From NCBI GenBank assembly GCA_964247735.1, contig CAXTVS010000013.1:1-64000 (forward strand): DNA of 64,000 bases, given 5' to 3'. Under the pieces are notes generated by a model. That model saw only the letters and a list, made by a program, of their open reading frames with translations, was not told the DNA's origin and made no database searches. The translations under genes were made by a program, and so were the position numbers. Source of the DNA: Lichenicola sp964247735 (GTDB lineage: Bacteria > Pseudomonadota > Alphaproteobacteria > Acetobacterales > Acetobacteraceae). How positions within the stretch are numbered: the first letter of the stretch is position 1; each line of letters begins with the position of its first letter. Positions 1-9,222 of this stretch are shown piece by piece.

Positions 1-220
1 CCTCTGGTGCACCGGTTGTCGCGCCAGCGGCACAGCCGGGTAGCTACGTGCGGACGAGATAACCGCTGAAAGCATCTAAGCGGGAAACTTACCTCAAAAC
101 CAGGTCTCCCAGGGAGCAATCCCAGGAGGGCCGTGACAGACCATCACGTCGATAGGCCAGGTGTATACGGGCAGCAATGCCCTCAGCTAACTGGTCCTAA
201 TCGCCCAACAGGCTCAATCA
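1..220 (+). rRNA. rrl: 23S ribosomal RNA, 3' end (partial)
   Basis: The window opens inside the large-subunit rRNA. The conserved 3' domain is readable, including the ACGAGATAACCGCTGAAAGC and CATCTAAGCGGGAAACTTAC segments at about 52-93 and the GCTAACTGGTCCTAATCG segment near the 3' end. The 3' boundary is estimated by comparison with the usual end of 23S and may be off by several bases. The 5' part lies outside the window. It is followed by 5S and tRNA-fMet, the usual tail of an alphaproteobacterial rRNA operon. Confidence 0.93.
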
Positions 221-372
221 CATCCGGACCGCCCGCAACGGCCGTCCAAAACCACATGCATAGAAATCATCCACAGCCGTCGGCACAGCCAGGCCGGCAG
301 GCACGCGACACGGCGCTCACACACATCACACGCACCAACCCCCACACGTCCAGCACCCAGGGTGCCTCGGAC

Positions 373-491
373 GACCTGGTGGCCATGGCGGGGAATGATC
401 CACCCGATCCCATCCCGAACTCGGCCGTGAAAACCCCCAGCGCCCATGATACTGCGTCTCAAGACGCGGGAAAGTCGGTCGCCGCCAGGTC
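373..491 (+). rRNA. rrf: 5S ribosomal RNA
   Basis: A 119-base 5S rRNA is recognisable from its core CCCGATCCCATCCCGAACTC at about 402-421 and the downstream CGTCTCAAGACGCGGG stem. The ends GACCTGGTGGCC and GCCGCCAGGTC pair as the terminal helix I, which sets the boundaries. It sits about 150 bases after the 23S end and 61 bases before tRNA-fMet, all on one strand, so the three RNAs are probably processed from one transcript. Confidence 0.92.
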
Positions 492-552
492 TTCCAAGGC
501 ACCCATAAACCTAAGCCAGAACAACCTGTCCATCACACCACACCATCACCCA

Positions 553-629
<77 letters not shown>

Positions 630-659
630 GATCACCCGCACAACCAAAACACGAAGCCC

Positions 660-685
660 CGGCGGAAACGCGGATGCCTCCGCCG
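660..685 (+). terminator. possible terminator hairpin of the rRNA operon
   Basis: CGGCGGA at 660-666 pairs perfectly with TCCGCCG at 679-685 across a 12-base loop, 30 bases after tRNA-fMet. There is no T-run after it, so if it terminates the rRNA transcript it probably needs Rho. The call rests on position and the 7-bp stem only. Confidence 0.3.
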
Positions 686-747
686 CGCCCAAAGAGCGTC
701 CCGCCCGATAGGGCCGCCAAGGCGCTGCTGCAGCTTACGCCGGTGGT

Positions 748-768
748 GGTTCCGGTTAGCCCGGAACC
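748..768 (-). terminator. hairpin over the gnd stop codon
   Basis: GGTTCCGG at 748-755 pairs perfectly with CCGGAACC at 761-768 around the loop TTAGC. The gnd stop codon TAA (minus strand, 756-758) lies in the loop. An 8-bp GC-rich stem exactly at the gene end fits a 3'-end hairpin or terminator. No T-run follows on the minus strand. Confidence 0.4.
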
Positions 769-2186
769 TCCGCCCCGTCCTGACTCCAGCGGACATGGAA
801 GGAGCCGGGCCGGTCGGTTCGCCTGTAGGTGTGCGAGCCGAAATAGTCCCGCAGCCCCTGCAGCAGGTTCGCCGGTCCCCGCGCTCGCCGCAGCCCATCG
901 AAATAGGCCAGGGAGGACGCGAAGGCCGGTACCGCCACTCCCGTCTCGGCCGCCAGCATCACCACGTCCCGCCAGGCCGGCTCCGCCTTCCGCACCGCCT
1001 CCGTGAAGTAGGACTGCAGAAGCAGGCTTGGCGCATCCGCTTCACGCTCATAGCCTTCCCGGATCCGGTCGAGGAACGCCGCCCGGATGATGCAGCCGCC
1101 CCGCCAGATCGTGGCGATCGTCCCGAGATGCAGACCCCAGCCATAGGTCTCGGATGCGACCGCGAGCTGCTCGAAGCCCTGGGCGTAGGCAACGATCTTC
1201 GACGCGTAGAGGGCGTCCCGGATCTTGTCGATCTCAGCCCTGCCGGCCTCCCTCGTGCCTCCGCGGATCCCGCCCAGCGCCCGCTCCGCCGCCTGGCGCT
1301 GCTTCGGCCGCCCCGACAGTGCACGGCTGTAGACGGCTTCCGTAATGGCGGTGATCGGCACGCCGAGCTCGAGCGCCGATTGCGCGGTCCAGCGCCCGGT
1401 GCCCTTCTGCTCCGCCTCGTCGACGATCTTGTCGACCAACGCTCCTCCGCCCGCTGGGTCCTGCTTGCGGAGCACGGACGCCGTGATCTCGATCAGGTAG
1501 CTGTCGAGGTCGCCCGACTTCCAGTCGGCAAAGATGTCGCCGATCTCGCCAGCGCTCTTGCCATACACCGTGCGGAGCAGGTCGTAGGCCTCCGCGATCA
1601 GCTGCATGTCGGCGTACTCGATGCCGTTATGGACCATCTTGACGTAGTGGCCGGCGCCGTCGGGACCCATCAGGGCGCAGCACGGCGTGCCGTCCACCGA
1701 CACCGCCATCCTGGTGAACATCGGCGCGACCCGTTCCCACGCCTCCGGCTTGCCGCCCGGCATCATCGAGGGCCCGAGCAGCGCGCCCTCCTCGCCGCCC
1801 GACACGCCCATGCCTACGAAGTGGAGCCCCGCCCCGGAAACCTTCGCCTCCCGGCGCCTCGTGTCCTCGAAGAGGGCATTGCCGCCGTCCACCAGGATAT
1901 CGCCCGGCTCCATCAAAGGCAGGAGTTCGTCGATCACCGCATCGGTGGGCACGCCGGCCTTGACCATGATCAGCACGACGCGCGGCTTCGCCAGCTTCGA
2001 CACGAAGTCGGCCGCATCCGTCGAGCCGACGAAGTGTCCCTCCGATCCGAACTCGGCGAGGAGCCGGTCGGTACGCGCCTGCGTCCGGTTGTGCACCGCG
2101 ACGCGGAACCCGTTCCGTGCGGCGTTCCGTGCGAGGTTTGCCCCCATCGTCGCGAGGCCCGTCACTCCAAGATCCGCCAGTTCCAT
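756..2186 (-). CDS. gnd: 6-phosphogluconate dehydrogenase, decarboxylating
   Basis: Oxidatively decarboxylates 6-phosphogluconate to ribulose 5-phosphate in the cytosolic pentose phosphate pathway. The 476-residue length matches the long 6PGDH family (about 470-480). The N-terminus has the dinucleotide motif GLATMGANLARN near residue 10. The catalytic-domain motifs MGVSGGEEGALLGPSMMPGG and KMVHNGIEYADMQLI, with the active-site lysine and histidine, are intact. The reading frame stays open 39 codons upstream, but the ATG at 2186 is preferred: AAGGAAGG lies just upstream and the protein begins MELADLGVTG as in homologues. The adjacent genes are unrelated. zwf lies about 46 kb away, so the oxidative branch is not one operon here. 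Confidence 0.95.
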   Translation of the reverse strand: MELADLGVTGLATMGANLARNAARNGFRVAVHNRTQARTDRLLAEFGSEGHFVGSTDAADFVSKLAKPRVVLIMVKAGVPTDAVIDELLPLMEPGDILVDGGNALFEDTRRREAKVSGAGLHFVGMGVSGGEEGALLGPSMMPGGKPEAWERVAPMFTRMAVSVDGTPCCALMGPDGAGHYVKMVHNGIEYADMQLIAEAYDLLRTVYGKSAGEIGDIFADWKSGDLDSYLIEITASVLRKQDPAGGGALVDKIVDEAEQKGTGRWTAQSALELGVPITAITEAVYSRALSGRPKQRQAAERALGGIRGGTREAGRAEIDKIRDALYASKIVAYAQGFEQLAVASETYGWGLHLGTIATIWRGGCIIRAAFLDRIREGYEREADAPSLLLQSYFTEAVRKAEPAWRDVVMLAAETGVAVPAFASSLAYFDGLRRARGPANLLQGLRDYFGSHTYRRTDRPGSFHVRWSQDGAEVPG

Positions 2187-3262
2187 GATTACCTTCCTTC
2201 GGCGTCCAGAGCACAGGCGAAAGGAATTCTCGAGATGCCATCCTGGACAGCAGCAAGCTGTCGTCGATGGCCGCAGGTAACGCACCTCAAGCAAACCATA
2301 CATCCTGCCCCAGTCTAAGCAAGCTGCCGACCGCCGCTCGCTGGATGTTATCTCCTTGCATTGCCTCGGAGCATCACCGCCTGATCTGGTGGAGGCAGAC
2401 GATGGCGCAGCCGAGCGTGAAGGCGAGGCGGATGTCGGCTCCGCGTTCGTTGCGCACGGTGACGCGGCGCGGGCGGTTCAGCCAGGCACAGGTGCATGCG
2501 ACCACCTCAGCGGTGCCAACCCAGACGCTCCGCCCCGCGACGGGCAACGCGGGGCCGGATGCCCCGGACATGCCACCCTCCCACCCGTTGTTCTGACAGG
2601 CGGAGACGCGGTCCCAGCCCTCGGGCGCCGATCCTTCGATGAGGATCGTCCTGCGACTCAGGCGTCTATGGCGGTGGTCTTGCCTCGCGCTCCACATCGG
2701 TGCGCCCGCCGGTCGCGCAGGAGTGCGTGGGAAGATGCCGCCGGGACACGGGACGATCCTCATGGGCGGCAGCGGACGGGCTCATGGACCGCAGCATGAC
2801 GGGATGGCAGGCAGCGGAGCAGGCCTGCGCGCGGTGAGGGGCCAGCGCCGGACCGGCCGTCCGCAGCGACCGCGGGAGGTGCCGGGATCCATCCGGCACA
2901 ACAGCGGCCGGGACGCGGCGCTGCCGGCGGCGACCGGGAGCCCCTAGCACACTGCCCTGCACGACAGGACGGTCCTGGCCCGGTGCCGTGCCGGATGAGC
3001 CCGCGACGTCGGGTGGCTGGGAGACCTGGATCAGAACCGGGTCAACCGCCCAACAGAACATCAAGGTGGCTGCACATCTGTTCGCAATCAGATCCAGTCA
3101 TCATGCAAGGACCGGAGCTCAACAGGTAAGCCGGATGCGAAAGTCCCGAATGTCCGGCTGCACGCTCATGCTGTCGTGCAACTTATGGGTGTCTTCAAAA
3201 GCATTTAACGTTCCCGTGTAACAGGGTCCCTCTGCTATCCACCCCTGCCGCTTCGTCATAGG
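2187..3262. other. gene-poor interval between gnd and the first cyo operon
   Basis: About 1.08 kb without a convincing intact gene. Short open frames exist on both strands, but their composition is arginine- and proline-rich and shadow-like. The only recognisable content is a transposase C-terminal relic at 2374-2496 on the minus strand. The last 150 bases before cyoA (about 3110-3260) are lower in GC than the rest and presumably hold its promoter, though no clear -35/-10 pair is visible. Confidence 0.5.
2374..2496 (-). pseudogene. relic of an IS5-family transposase (C-terminal piece)
   Basis: The minus-strand translation ends with CAWLNRPRRVTVRNERGADI followed by RLAFTLGCAIVCLHQIRR and a stop. 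This resembles the C-terminal block of one IS5-family transposase branch, which typically reads ...FAWLNR.RRL.VR.ERRADI..AF..LGCA..C...LR. Upstream in the same frame the catalytic region is absent, and the text degenerates into unrelated residues. It is probably the remnant of an old insertion. It does not match the IS5-type element at 53.5 kb closely enough to be a copy of it. Confidence is limited because only about 40 residues are diagnostic. Confidence 0.45.
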
Positions 3263-4321
3263 ATGAGGGTGACACGAGCGAGGCGACAAGGATCAGAGGA
3301 TCCGCAGCACCGTTCATCTGACGAGGTTACCCAGTTTGATCGATACACCTTGAGGCGCGCCCTTCGTCTTGCCGCGCCTGCGCTTCCCCTGTTTTGCGGG
3401 GGTTGCGCCCCGGCCGGCTTCTGGCTCCTGCATCCCCGCGGGCCGGTGGCCCTCGCCAGCCTCCAGTCCTGGATCGTCGACACCGCAGCCACCTTCCTGG
3501 TCATCGGCCCGGCCACGCTCCTGGTCATGTGGGCCATCTGGCGGTATCGCCGCACCGGCGGAAAGGGCAGCTACACCCCCGGCTGGTCCCATTCCCTGCC
3601 TCTTGAGGCGACCTTCTGGGGAGCTCCCCTGGTGGTGGTGATCGCCCTCGGCTTCATCGCGGTCAAGGGTGCCTTCGACACCGATCCGGCTGGACCGGGA
3701 GTCATGTCCAGCGGTGACGACGCGAAGAAGCCGCCGGTCAACATCGACGTCATCACCACCGACTGGCAGTGGCTCTTCATCTATCCCGATCATCACATCG
3801 CGGTTGCCAACGAGCTGGTGCTGCCGGTGCACACCCCGGTGCGGTTCCGCCTGACCTCGTCGACCGTCGCGACCGACTTCTTCATCCCGCAGCTCGCCGG
3901 GCAGATCGACGTGATGCCCGGGATGCGGACCTGGCAGGGCCTGATCGCCAACCAGGTCGGCACCTATGACGGCTTCGCCTCCGACTACAACGGCCCGGGC
4001 TTTTCCTGGATGCGGTTCCAGACCCGGATCGTCTCGCCGGCCGAGTTCCAGGCCTGGGAGACCGGTGTCGAGAAGGCGACCAGGCACCTGGACTACGCCG
4101 AGTTCGACCGGTTCGCCGCGCCGACCATCAACAAGTACAACGCCACCGCCGAGTTCTCTGCCGTGCAGGACGACCTGTTCGACCGCGTCATGCAGAACGT
4201 GATGATGGGCAAGACCTATTCCACGCCGGCCGACTTCACCGAGAAGAAGTCCCACAAGGTGAACAACGGCGCCCAGCCGACCACGACAACGCCCGCCTCC
4301 GACAAGGATGAGAACCCATGA
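3263..4321 (+). CDS. cyoA: cytochrome o ubiquinol oxidase subunit II (copy 1)
   Basis: Subunit II of a heme-copper quinol oxidase. It is anchored in the cytoplasmic membrane with a periplasmic cupredoxin domain. The N-terminus has a hydrophobic signal ending in FCGGC, a loose lipobox, then a second membrane helix around LVMWAIWRYRR. The cupredoxin region (TTDWQWLFIYPDHHIAVANE, FFIPQLAGQIDVMPGMRT) lacks the cysteine pair of a CuA site, which marks a quinol rather than a cytochrome c oxidase. The start is uncertain: the ATG at 3263 has a weak ribosome site, and a TTG 90 bases downstream would put the signal peptide at the very N-terminus. The stop overlaps the cyoB start by four bases (ATGA), so the two are coupled. 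Confidence 0.9.
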   Translation: MRVTRARRQGSEDPQHRSSDEVTQFDRYTLRRALRLAAPALPLFCGGCAPAGFWLLHPRGPVALASLQSWIVDTAATFLVIGPATLLVMWAIWRYRRTGGKGSYTPGWSHSLPLEATFWGAPLVVVIALGFIAVKGAFDTDPAGPGVMSSGDDAKKPPVNIDVITTDWQWLFIYPDHHIAVANELVLPVHTPVRFRLTSSTVATDFFIPQLAGQIDVMPGMRTWQGLIANQVGTYDGFASDYNGPGFSWMRFQTRIVSPAEFQAWETGVEKATRHLDYAEFDRFAAPTINKYNATAEFSAVQDDLFDRVMQNVMMGKTYSTPADFTEKKSHKVNNGAQPTTTTPASDKDENP

Positions 4322-6399
4322 ACGAGGTCCAGCAGCATTGGGACCCGATCTTCGGTCGCCTGACCCTGTCGCAGGTGCCCTATGACAACCTGATCGTCGG
4401 CTTCGCCTTCATCTTCGCCGCCACGCTGGGTCTGTTGATCCTCGGGTTGCTGACCTACTACCGCAAGTGGGGCTACTTCTGGCGCGAATGGCTGACCACC
4501 ATCGACCACAAGCGCATCGGCATCATGTATGCCGTGGTCGGCACCGTCATGCTGTTCCGCGGCTTCGTCGACGCCATCATGATGCGCACGCAGCAGGTCA
4601 TGGCCGCAGGCCCCGCCTCGCCCGGCTACCTGGGTGCCGAGCACGGCTACCTGCCGCCGTACCACTACGACCAGATCTACGGGTCCCACGGGACCATCAT
4701 GCTGATCTTCGCGGCGACCCCGATCCTCGCCGGGTTCATGAACTTCCTGGTGCCGCTGCAGATCGGCGCCCGCGACATGGCGTTCCCCTACATCAACGCG
4801 CTCGCCTTCTGGCTGACCGCGGTCGGCGCCGCCCTGACCATGCTGTCCCTGTTCCTGGGCGACTTCAGCCACGCCGGCTGGGTCGGCCTGGCGCCGCTCA
4901 CCGAGCTGCCCTACAGCCCGGACGTCGGCGTCGACTACTGGAGCTGGGCGATCCAGATAGGCAGCATCGGCACCACGCTGGGGGCGGTGAACATCATCAC
5001 CACCATCATCAAGATGCGGGCGCCGGGCATGACCTGGATGCGCCTGCCGCTGTTCACCTGGACCTCGCTCACCACCAACGTGATCGGCCTGACCGCCTTC
5101 CCGGTGCTGGGGGTCGCGATCGGCCTGCTCAGCCTGGACCGCTACTTCGACACCCACTTCTACACGACGGGCATGGGGGGCAACTTCATGCTCTACACCG
5201 ACCTGTTCTGGATCTGGGGCCATCCGGAGGTGTACTTCATCATCCTGCCGTCCTGGGGGATCATGTCGGAGGTCATCCCGACCTTCTCCCAGAAGAAGCT
5301 GTTCGGCTATCCGGTGATGGTGGCGGCGACGCTCAGCATCGGCTGCATCTCCTGGACGGTGTGGCTGCACCACTTCTTCACCATGGGTGCCGGGCCGATC
5401 GTCAACGGCTTCTACAGCGTGTCCACCATGCTGGTGGCGATCCCGACCGGCGTGAAGGTGTTCGACTGGGCGCTCACCATGGTGCGCGGCCGCGTGACCT
5501 TCCCGACCCCGATGCTGTGGGCGGTGTCGGCCATCTTCATGCAGATCATCGGCGGCTGGACCGGCATGATGCTGGCGATCCCGGCGATCAACTACATGAC
5601 CCACAACGGCGTGTTCGTGATCGCGCACTTCCACTGCGTGGTGATGGTGACCGTGTTCGCGGTGATTGGCGGCACCACCTTCTGGTTCCCCAAGGTGTTC
5701 GGCTTCACCCTGCACGAGCCCAGCGGCAAGTGGGTGTTCTGGCTGCTGGTGGGCGGCACCTTCATCGTGTTCACCGCCATGTTCGTGCTCGGCCTGACCG
5801 GAATGCCGCGCCGGCTCGCCTACGTGCCGTACCAGAGCTGGTGGCCGCTGCTGGCGGTCGAGGAGATCGGCGTGTTCGTCGACATCGCCGCCCTCGGCGC
5901 CTTCATCTACCAGATGTGGGTCAGCATCCGCGACCGCGAGCTGAACAAGGCCGGCCGTGATCCCTGGGGCACCAGCCGCAGCCTGGAATGGATGACCCAT
6001 TCCCCGGTGCCGGCCTACAACTTCGCGGTGATCCCGCACGTCAACGCCCGTGACGAGTGGGCCTGGCGACGGGACTACCGGCTGCACCACGTGATGCCGG
6101 GCGAGTACAAGGACATCGAGCTCCCGGTCAACACGCCGGTGCCCCTGTTCCTCGGCATCTGCACCGCGGCGTTCGGCTTCGCCATGATCTGGCGCATCTG
6201 GTGGCTGGCGATCGCCTCGCTGCTGGCGATCATCGCCATCGTCTGCCTCCGTTCGTTCGGCGGCAGCACCGGCACCACCATCCCGGCCGAGGAGGTCCGA
6301 CGCCTCGAGCGCCTCGCGACGCGGCCGAGCGTGAGGAGCAGGCCCGAGACAGCACTTCCGGAGGGCGTGGTCGTGCTCGGCGGCGGAGACGCGCGATGA
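4318..6399 (+). CDS. cyoB: cytochrome o ubiquinol oxidase subunit I (copy 1)
   Basis: Catalytic subunit of the bo3-type quinol oxidase: oxidises ubiquinol, reduces O2 to water and pumps protons. The 693 residues are slightly longer than E. coli CyoB (663). Heme-copper ligands are visible: the helix II histidine in GSHGTIMLIF, WGHPEVYFIILP (CuB histidine and cross-linked tyrosine), HHFFTMG (CuB histidine pair) and HFHCVV (heme ligands). AAGGATGAG precedes the ATG. The gene overlaps cyoA and cyoC by four bases on each side. The C-terminal 25 or so residues are charged and variable. Confidence 0.95.
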   Translation: MNEVQQHWDPIFGRLTLSQVPYDNLIVGFAFIFAATLGLLILGLLTYYRKWGYFWREWLTTIDHKRIGIMYAVVGTVMLFRGFVDAIMMRTQQVMAAGPASPGYLGAEHGYLPPYHYDQIYGSHGTIMLIFAATPILAGFMNFLVPLQIGARDMAFPYINALAFWLTAVGAALTMLSLFLGDFSHAGWVGLAPLTELPYSPDVGVDYWSWAIQIGSIGTTLGAVNIITTIIKMRAPGMTWMRLPLFTWTSLTTNVIGLTAFPVLGVAIGLLSLDRYFDTHFYTTGMGGNFMLYTDLFWIWGHPEVYFIILPSWGIMSEVIPTFSQKKLFGYPVMVAATLSIGCISWTVWLHHFFTMGAGPIVNGFYSVSTMLVAIPTGVKVFDWALTMVRGRVTFPTPMLWAVSAIFMQIIGGWTGMMLAIPAINYMTHNGVFVIAHFHCVVMVTVFAVIGGTTFWFPKVFGFTLHEPSGKWVFWLLVGGTFIVFTAMFVLGLTGMPRRLAYVPYQSWWPLLAVEEIGVFVDIAALGAFIYQMWVSIRDRELNKAGRDPWGTSRSLEWMTHSPVPAYNFAVIPHVNARDEWAWRRDYRLHHVMPGEYKDIELPVNTPVPLFLGICTAAFGFAMIWRIWWLAIASLLAIIAIVCLRSFGGSTGTTIPAEEVRRLERLATRPSVRSRPETALPEGVVVLGGGDAR

Positions 6400-7034
6400 T
6401 CATCGCCGGTCTGCACGACGAGCCGCCCGGTCCGGGCACCGTGCTGTGGGCGGACATCGACCACGAGCACGACATGATGAGCACCCGCATGCTGGGCTTC
6501 TGGCTCTACATGCTCAGCGACTCGCTGATCTTCGCCGCCCTGTTCGCCGCCTATGCCGTGCTGAGCTATCCGACCAGCTTCATGGGCGGCCCGACCCCGC
6601 GGGACGTCGCCTCGCCGCTCTACGGCTATGCCGAGACGGTGGTGCTGTTCACCAGCGTGTTCGCCTACGGCATGGTCATGGTCAAGCTGCGGCAGGACCT
6701 GCCGCGGGCGGCGATCGGCTGGCTGCTGGTGTCGTTCCTGATCGGAGCGCTCTTCATCGGCATGGAGACGCACGAGCTGCAGGACGTGGCCAGGATGGGC
6801 GGCCCGCCGCAGCGCAGCGGCTTCCTGTCGATCTTCTGGTGCGTGGTGGTGGCGCACGGCGTGCACCTGCTGTTCGGCCTGCTGTGGATGCTGGTGATGG
6901 TGGCGCAGATCGCGCGCGACGGCTTCACCCAGCTGGTCACCTACCGGCTGGCGAACCTGAAGGTGTACTGGCTGTACCAGGGCCTGATCTGGACCTTCGT
7001 CTACACCTTCGTCTACCTGCGGGGATCGATCTGA
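6396..7034 (+). CDS. cyoC: cytochrome o ubiquinol oxidase subunit III (copy 1)
   Basis: Non-catalytic membrane subunit III of the quinol oxidase, 212 residues with five predicted helices (for example LGFWLYMLSDSLIFAALF and FLSIFWCVVVAHGVHLLF). The frame is open for 113 codons upstream, but the ATG at 6396 overlaps the cyoB stop (ATGA) and gives the normal family length. The family signature around METHELQ is present. Its own stop overlaps the cyoD start by one base. Confidence 0.93.
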   Translation: MIIAGLHDEPPGPGTVLWADIDHEHDMMSTRMLGFWLYMLSDSLIFAALFAAYAVLSYPTSFMGGPTPRDVASPLYGYAETVVLFTSVFAYGMVMVKLRQDLPRAAIGWLLVSFLIGALFIGMETHELQDVARMGGPPQRSGFLSIFWCVVVAHGVHLLFGLLWMLVMVAQIARDGFTQLVTYRLANLKVYWLYQGLIWTFVYTFVYLRGSI

Positions 7035-7378
7035 TGATGGACTTCGACAACACGAAGCCCTGGGAACATCCCGAGGTCAGCCTGTCCAGCGCCAGCAAGT
7101 ACTTCGTCGGCTACGTCGTGACGCTGGCCCTGCTCGGCATCTCCCTGCTCCTGGTCCGCGCCCATGCGATGACGGCGTTCAACCTCCTCGCCACCATCTC
7201 CGTGCTCGCCTTCCTCACCACGATCGCCAAGCTGGTGTTCCTGTTCCACCTCGACTTCTCCGAGACCCAGCGCTGGAACACGTTGACGCTGATCCTGAAC
7301 GTCCCGCTGCTGATCCTGTCGGTCGGGCTGACCTCCTGGATGTTCCAGGTCCTGTTCCAGCGGGTGATGATGCACTAG
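7034..7378 (+). CDS. cyoD: cytochrome o ubiquinol oxidase subunit IV (copy 1)
   Basis: Small fourth subunit (114 residues) with three membrane helices, needed for assembly of CuB and the binuclear centre in the family. The helix around AKLVFLFHLDFSETQRWN carries the usual FLFHL motif. Two adjacent ATG codons (7034 and 7037) could start it; the first overlaps the cyoC TGA. It closes the first cyo operon. No heme O synthase (cyoE) follows, so that gene must be elsewhere. Confidence 0.92.
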   Translation: MMDFDNTKPWEHPEVSLSSASKYFVGYVVTLALLGISLLLVRAHAMTAFNLLATISVLAFLTTIAKLVFLFHLDFSETQRWNTLTLILNVPLLILSVGLTSWMFQVLFQRVMMH

Positions 7379-7392
7379 CTCCCGGCGCTTCA

Positions 7393-7406
7393 GCCCCGTC
7401 CGGGGC
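7393..7406. terminator. short hairpin between convergent cyoD and SDR genes
   Basis: GCCCC at 7393-7397 pairs with GGGGC at 7402-7406 around GTCC. The stem is only 5 bp and has no T-run, but it fills the 28-base gap between two convergent stop codons. It could act in both directions; the evidence is mainly positional. Confidence 0.3.
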
Positions 7407-8177
7407 CTACTGCGCCAGGTAGCCGCCATCGACCGGCAGCACCGCGCCGGTGACGAACGAGGCGTCGTCGGAGGCCAGGAACAGGATCGCCTGCGCCACC
7501 TCCATCGGGCTGCCGATCCGCCCCATCGGGTGCATCGCCTTGACGCCGGCGATGTAGGCGTCGGACAGCCTCTTCACCGCCTCGGTGCTGATCGTGCCGG
7601 GCGCCACCGCGTTCACGCGTATGCCGCGCGTCGCCAGCTCCACCGCCAGGTGCTTGGTGATGCCCGACGCCACGAACTTCGCCGGGCCATAGACCGCCTG
7701 CCCCTTCTGCCCGGCCTCGCCGGAGATCGAGGACAGGCAGACGATCGAGCCGCCGCCGGACTTGAGCATCGCCTCGGCAGCGAACTTGCAGCACAGGAAC
7801 ATGCCGCGCCCGTCGACCGCCATGACGTGGTCGAAGTCCTCCGCGGTCGCGGTCAGCAGGTCGAGCTCCGGGATGATCCCTGCATTGGCCACCAGCACGT
7901 CCACGCGGCCGAACCCGTCCACCGCCGCCGCGATCATCGCCTGCGCGTCCGCATTGCTCGACACGTCGCCGACCACCGTCCGGACGTCGCCGCCCGACCC
8001 GGCGATGAGGCCGCGCACCTCCTCCAGCCTGCCTGCGTCGATGTCGGTGATCACCACCTGTGCGCCTTCGGCTGCGAACAGCAGCGCCGTGGCACGTCCG
8101 ATGCCGTTGGAGGCGCCGGTGATCACCGCGACCTTGTTCAGGAGGCGGCCGCGGCCGGCGGGAAGGGCGTCGCTCAT
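7407..8177 (-). CDS. SDR-family NAD(P)-dependent oxidoreductase
   Basis: Classical short-chain dehydrogenase/reductase of 256 residues, cytosolic, oxidising or reducing a secondary alcohol. The cofactor motif TGASNGIG, the NAG motif (VANAG), the catalytic serine in CLSSIS and the YGPAK tyrosine/lysine pair are all intact. The C-terminus ends PVDGGYLAQ as in glucose/ribitol dehydrogenase-like SDRs. The ATG at 8177 has GGAG nine bases upstream and is preferred to one eight codons earlier. It is the last gene of a leftward set with an RbsBAC-type importer, so it probably oxidises the imported sugar or its product. The substrate cannot be read from sequence. Confidence 0.85.
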   Translation of the reverse strand: MSDALPAGRGRLLNKVAVITGASNGIGRATALLFAAEGAQVVITDIDAGRLEEVRGLIAGSGGDVRTVVGDVSSNADAQAMIAAAVDGFGRVDVLVANAGIIPELDLLTATAEDFDHVMAVDGRGMFLCCKFAAEAMLKSGGGSIVCLSSISGEAGQKGQAVYGPAKFVASGITKHLAVELATRGIRVNAVAPGTISTEAVKRLSDAYIAGVKAMHPMGRIGSPMEVAQAILFLASDDASFVTGAVLPVDGGYLAQ

Positions 8178-8208
8178 GATGTCTACTCCGGAGTCCGGCA
8201 AGGCGGCA

Positions 8209-9222
8209 TCAGCTGCCGCGCCGCTTCTGGTTGAGGCTGTCGATCAGCACCGCCCCGAAGATCACGGCGCCCTGGATGAACTGGACCCAGAACGGCTGCA
8301 CGTTCTTCAGGGTGAGGCCGTTGTTGATCAGGCCGATGATCAGCACGCCGAGCAGCGTGCCCAGCATGCTGCCCTTGCCGCCGAACAGCGAGGCGCCGCC
8401 GATCACCACCGCGGCGATGGCGTTGAGCTCCAGTCCGGTGGCCGCGATCGGCTGCGCGCTGTCCAGCCGTCCGGCCAGGATGATCCCGCCCAGCCCGGCC
8501 AGCGCACCGCTGATGACGTAGACGATCGCCAGCGTCCGGTTGACCGGGATGCCGGCCAGACGCGCCGCCTCCCGGTTGCCGCCGACCGCATAGATCTCGG
8601 CGCCGAACACGGTGCGCGCCAGCACCAGGCCGGCGAGGAGGAACACGCCCAGGCTGACCAGCGCCGCCACCGGAAACGGCCCCAGGTTGCCGCCGCCGAT
8701 GTCGTCGAAGCCATCGGGAAACGAGAAGATGGTGTTGCCGTTGGTGACGATGAAGGCGAGCCCGCGCGCCATCGCCAGCACCGCCAGGCTGACGATGAAC
8801 GGGCTCATGTTCAGCGCGGTGACGGCGAAGGCGATGAAGCCGCCGGACAGCGCGCCGATGCCCAGCCCGACCAGCACCGCGAGCGGCACCGGAACGTGCG
8901 CGTTCAGCGCCAGCCCCGCCATGACTCCGGAGAACGCCACCACCGAGCCCACCGACAGGTCGATGCCGCCGGTGACGATCACGAACGTCTCCCCCACCGC
9001 GACGATGCCGATCAGGGCGCTGGCCAGCAGGATCGACAGCAGGTTGGCCGAGGTCAGGAACGCCGGCGTGGTCAGCGCCAGGTACAGCGAGATGCCAACG
9101 AAGCCGACCACGATCGTCAGCTCGTTGATCGCCCGGCCGACCGAGCGGAGCCCGAAGCGTCGCTCCTGGGCCTGGACGGCCTGGGCGGGTGCCATGGCCT
9201 GGCCGTCCGACGGGGTACGCAT
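8209..9222 (-). CDS. sugar ABC transporter permease (RbsC type)
   Basis: Integral membrane permease of a carbohydrate-uptake ABC system, 337 residues with 8-10 hydrophobic helices. The family signature VTGGIDLSVGSVVAFSGVM lies near residue 85 and the coupling-loop stretch is followed by IAAVVIGGASLFGGKGS near the C-terminus. The start at 9222 overlaps the stop of the upstream ATPase gene, and an SDR gene follows after 31 bases, so binding protein, ATPase, permease and dehydrogenase form one leftward unit. Similarity is to the ribose/xylose/galactose class; the substrate is unknown. Confidence 0.9.
   Translation of the reverse strand: MRTPSDGQAMAPAQAVQAQERRFGLRSVGRAINELTIVVGFVGISLYLALTTPAFLTSANLLSILLASALIGIVAVGETFVIVTGGIDLSVGSVVAFSGVMAGLALNAHVPVPLAVLVGLGIGALSGGFIAFAVTALNMSPFIVSLAVLAMARGLAFIVTNGNTIFSFPDGFDDIGGGNLGPFPVAALVSLGVFLLAGLVLARTVFGAEIYAVGGNREAARLAGIPVNRTLAIVYVISGALAGLGGIILAGRLDSAQPIAATGLELNAIAAVVIGGASLFGGKGSMLGTLLGVLIIGLINNGLTLKNVQPFWVQFIQGAVIFGAVLIDSLNQKRRGS

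Noticed and set aside
2666..3064. Minus-strand frame of 132 codons in the gnd-cyo gap
   Set aside because: No ribosome site, no known motif, shadow-like composition.
4216..6090. Long antisense frame opposite cyoB (and the same at 34399-36474 opposite the second cyoB)
   Set aside because: Both mirror a highly biased membrane-protein gene and give His/Asp/Arg-rich text without domain signs.
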